14,921 nt of DNA from the NCBI GenBank assembly GCA_017515765.1, contig JAFWFF010000056.1, forward strand, positions 1-14,921, in the 5' to 3' direction. Position 1 is the first letter of the stretch. Every line of letters begins with the position of its first letter. The notes below the pieces were generated by a model. It was not told where the DNA came from. It did no database searches and saw nothing but the letters and a program-made list of their open reading frames with translations. Below, one piece after another: positions 12,788-14,921 of this stretch. The stretch is from Bacillota bacterium (lineage in GTDB: Bacteria > Bacillota > Clostridia > Peptostreptococcales > Anaerovoracaceae). The position numbers were made by a program, and so were the translations under genes.

Positions 12788-13561
12788 ATGAAAAGCAAAC
12801 TTAATCTTGACCCGAAAGTGGTGGAGAGCGCTCGCAATCATGCCAGGAATATCGCCCACGACATGCAGGACTTTATCGACAGGCATACGACTGTGAGCAC
12901 CGAGAGGACCATTCTGAGGCTCCTGGGCGTTGACGGCATCGACGATGTCGAGACTCCGCTCCCCAACGTGGTGGTGGATCACATCAAAGACGCCGGCGGC
13001 CTCCCCAGGGGAGTCGCTTACTGGATGGGCAACGCGATGATCCAGACCGGGCTTCAGCCCCAGGAGATCGCCGAGAAGGTCGCCGCCGGCGAGCTCGACC
13101 TCACCAAGCTGGACACCGTGTCCGCCAAAGAAGCGGAAGAAGCCATCATGCCGGCAGTGCACGAGGCCCTGAGAAAGATCAAAGCCCAGACGAAAAAGAG
13201 AGAGGAATACCTCGCGAGACTCGGCGAGGGCCGCAAGCCTTACCTCTATGTTATCGTAGCTACCGGTAACATCTACGAGGACGTTATCCAGGCCCAGGCT
13301 GCAGCCAGACAGGGCGCCGACATCATCGCCGTTATCAGGTCGACAGCCCAGTCGCTCCTCGACCACGTTCCCTACGGACCGACGACCGAGGGATTCGGCG
13401 GAACATGGGCGACCCAGGAGAACTTCCGCATCATGAGAAAAGCTCTCGACGAAGTGGGAGAGGAGATCGGCAAATACATCAGACTGTGCAACTATTCCTC
13501 CGGAATGTGCATGCCCGAGATCGCCGCGATGGGCGCTCTCGAGAGACTGACGTCATGCTGA
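12788..13561 (+). CDS. kamD: Lysine 5,6-aminomutase alpha subunit, N-terminal part (frameshifted)
   Basis: This is the first 254 residues of KamD, followed by three out-of-frame residues and a stop at 13559-13561. KamD is the large subunit of the coenzyme-B12 and PLP-dependent enzyme that moves the terminal amino group of beta-lysine to give 3,5-diaminohexanoate. The sequence (LNLDPKVVESARNHARNIAH, GNAMIQTGLQPQEI, YGPTTEGFGGTWATQENFRI, MCMPEIAAMGALERL) follows the family without gaps. The ATG at 12788 is chosen because GGAGA (12776-12780) stands seven bases before it; an earlier TTG at 12770 has no such box. After CTG 13547-13549 the frame breaks. Re-reading G13549 gives GAC GTC ATG, so ALERL continues as DVMLND. 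One lost G explains everything. Confidence 0.85.
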   Translation: MKSKLNLDPKVVESARNHARNIAHDMQDFIDRHTTVSTERTILRLLGVDGIDDVETPLPNVVVDHIKDAGGLPRGVAYWMGNAMIQTGLQPQEIAEKVAAGELDLTKLDTVSAKEAEEAIMPAVHEALRKIKAQTKKREEYLARLGEGRKPYLYVIVATGNIYEDVIQAQAAARQGADIIAVIRSTAQSLLDHVPYGPTTEGFGGTWATQENFRIMRKALDEVGEEIGKYIRLCNYSSGMCMPEIAAMGALERLTSC

Positions 13562-14343
13562 ACGACGCTATATACGGCATCCTGTTCAGAGACATCAATA
13601 TGCAGAGGACCATAGTCGACCAGTTCATGAGCCGTGTCATCATCGGATACTGTGGCATCATCTTCAACTCCGGCGAAGACAACTACCTCACGACTGACGA
13701 CGCTTACGAAGCCGCTCACACTGTTACCGCATCCCAGTTCATCAACGAGCAGTTCGCAGTCCTCGCCAACATCCAGGAGTGGCAGATGGGTCTCGGACAC
13801 GCTTTCGAGATGGATCCGGACATCGAGAACGGATTCCTCTACGAGCTGGCCCAGGCAGTGATGGCGAGGGAGATCTTCCCGAACGCTTCGCTGAAATACA
13901 TGCCCCCGACAAAGTTCATGACGGGCAACATCTACAAGGGACATATCCAGGACGCTTTGTTCAACCTCGTGGCCGTATGGTCCGGACAGAGCCTGCAGCT
14001 CCTCGGAATGCTCACCGAAGCGGTCCACACCCCGCATATGCAGGACAGATACCTCTCGATAGAGAACGCCAACTACATCTTCAACAACTGCCGCGACCTC
14101 GGCGAGGAAGTCGAGTTCAAGGAAGGCGGCATCATCCAGCAGAGAGCGCAGACCGTGCTCGCCAAGGCGGACGCTTTGCTGGCTGAAGTCGAGAAGGAAG
14201 GCCTGTTCTCCACGATCGAGCAGGGCAAGTTCGGAGGAGTCAAGAGACCCAGGGATGGCGGAAAAGGCCTTGAAGGCGTATGCGTCAAAGACGACCAGTA
14301 CTTCAATCCCTTCATCCCGCTTATGTTAGGAGGTGCGGAATAA
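13555..14343 (+). CDS. kamD: Lysine 5,6-aminomutase alpha subunit, C-terminal part (after frameshift)
   Basis: This is the remaining 262 residues of KamD in the next frame, from MLNDAIYGILFRDINMQRTI to FIPLMLGGAE. The two parts joined through Asp-Val give about 518 residues, the normal length of the subunit. Conserved stretches such as FNSGEDNYLTTDDAYEAAHT and EWQMGLGHAFEMDPDIENG are intact, so the gene shows no decay apart from the single missing base. The ATG at 13555 overlaps the upstream stop (ATGCTGA), which could allow re-initiation, but no clear ribosome binding site precedes it. If the deletion is genuine, the enzyme would depend on such re-initiation or be lost. Sequencing or assembly error seems likelier. 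The stop codon shares a base with the start of kamE (TAATG). Confidence 0.83.
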   Translation: MLNDAIYGILFRDINMQRTIVDQFMSRVIIGYCGIIFNSGEDNYLTTDDAYEAAHTVTASQFINEQFAVLANIQEWQMGLGHAFEMDPDIENGFLYELAQAVMAREIFPNASLKYMPPTKFMTGNIYKGHIQDALFNLVAVWSGQSLQLLGMLTEAVHTPHMQDRYLSIENANYIFNNCRDLGEEVEFKEGGIIQQRAQTVLAKADALLAEVEKEGLFSTIEQGKFGGVKRPRDGGKGLEGVCVKDDQYFNPFIPLMLGGAE

Positions 14344-14921
14344 TGTCGGAAGCAAACAAGACCGCAACGGCACAGGTCGACCTGACCAAGGTCAAACCTT
14401 ACGGAGATACACTGAATGACGGCATGATGGAGACCATGTTCACCCTTCCCGTACCTTACGGCGAGGAGGCCAACGAAGCCGCTCGCCAGCTCGTCAAGAA
14501 GATGGGCTGGGAAGAGCCGAACGTCACGTATTCCCATGACATGGGCAACGGCTACACCTTCTTCGTAGTCTACGGCAAATGCCAGCACACCGTCGACTTC
14601 ACCCAGATCAAAGTCGTCAAGGTCGAAGTTGACGTCATGGACCGCGTGGAGTGCGGAGAGTACATCGCCGAGAACATCGGCCGCCCCGTGGTCGTGGTTG
14701 GCGCGTCGACCGGTTCCGACGCCCACACCGTAGGTATCGACGCCATCATCAACATGAAGGGCTTCCACGGCCACTTTGGTCTGGAGCGTTTCAAAAACGT
14801 CGAAGCCTACAACCTGGGATCCCAGGTACCGAACGAGGAACTCATCGCGAAGGCGAAGGAAGTCAACGCCGACGCTATCCTCGTATCCCAGACCGTAACG
14901 CAGAAGGACATCCACATCATC
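14343..14921 (+). CDS. kamE: Lysine 5,6-aminomutase beta subunit (partial, runs off the window)
   Basis: The first 193 residues of the small subunit are present, out of roughly 260 usual for the family. It binds adenosylcobalamin through a DxHxxG motif, here DAHTVG with His128 as expected lower cobalt ligand. Lys139 in INMKG is the expected PLP Schiff-base lysine. The 11-residue distance between them equals that of the characterised enzyme (His133 and Lys144). Residues 1-90 form the accessory domain before the Rossmann-like B12 domain (RPVVVVGASTGSDAHTVGID). The start is fixed by AGGAGGT (14328-14334), eight bases before an ATG that overlaps the kamD stop, so the two subunits are translationally coupled. 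Codon use is of the highly expressed type. Confidence 0.95.
   Translation, partial: MSEANKTATAQVDLTKVKPYGDTLNDGMMETMFTLPVPYGEEANEAARQLVKKMGWEEPNVTYSHDMGNGYTFFVVYGKCQHTVDFTQIKVVKVEVDVMDRVECGEYIAENIGRPVVVVGASTGSDAHTVGIDAIINMKGFHGHFGLERFKNVEAYNLGSQVPNEELIAKAKEVNADAILVSQTVTQKDIHII

Noticed and set aside
13541..13560. Programmed ribosomal frameshift in kamD
   Set aside because: A -1 shift at CTG would restore the protein exactly, but the site (AGA CTG A) is not a slippery heptamer and no clear stimulating stem-loop was seen. Other KamD proteins are encoded in one frame.

Overview
The window looks like chromosomal DNA from an anaerobic, amino-acid-fermenting bacterium, most likely a GC-rich member of the Clostridia. 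This rests on the complete set of lysine-fermentation enzymes of clostridial type, strong AGGAGG ribosome binding sites, sigmaA-type promoters, and high-GC coding sequence separated by AT-richer promoters. I see no mobile element, CRISPR array, rRNA or tRNA.

Left part (1-4540): the last 35 codons of an unidentified gene, two possible terminators, and a minus-strand AIM24-family gene with its own terminator. A divergent promoter region separates it from a plus-strand operon of glnS (glutaminyl-tRNA synthetase), a two-helix membrane protein with TPR-like repeats, and an RluB-type pseudouridine synthase. A bidirectional terminator closes that operon at about 4506-4533.

Right part (4548-14921): a lysine fermentation locus. 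kal (3-aminobutyryl-CoA ammonia-lyase) lies on the minus strand, divergent from a large regulator gene. Then follow, all on the plus strand, kdd (3,5-diaminohexanoate dehydrogenase), kamA (lysine 2,3-aminomutase), kamB and kamC (two ATPases thought to reactivate the B12 aminomutase), kamD and the start of kamE (alpha and beta subunits of the B12- and PLP-dependent 5,6-aminomutase). KamA turns L-lysine into beta-lysine, KamDE makes 3,5-diaminohexanoate, Kdd oxidises it to 3-keto-5-aminohexanoate, a Kce enzyme (not in the window) produces 3-aminobutyryl-CoA, and Kal removes the last ammonia to give crotonyl-CoA.

The most interesting part is the control system. The regulator is a fusion: its first ~345 residues are a degenerate copy of Kdd itself, followed by an AAA+ domain of sigma54-activator type and a TyrR-like helix-turn-helix. 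The Kdd-like part has lost the glycine-rich nucleotide loop. The AAA+ domain has GTDQNF where sigma54 activators carry GAFTGA. An identical 16-bp site, GAACACAAATCGGTTC, lies in front of both kdd and kal, in the same orientation and exactly 69 bp upstream of a sigmaA-type -10 box in both. A second related site lies 31-32 bp further out in each case. The kal-side pair also sits just downstream of a predicted promoter for the regulator, which suggests autorepression. I infer that the regulator senses a lysine-pathway intermediate through a retired enzyme fold and controls sigmaA promoters.

kamD carries a single-base deletion near 13549 that splits it into two frames. Both halves look fully conserved, so this is either a sequencing or assembly error or a very recent mutation.
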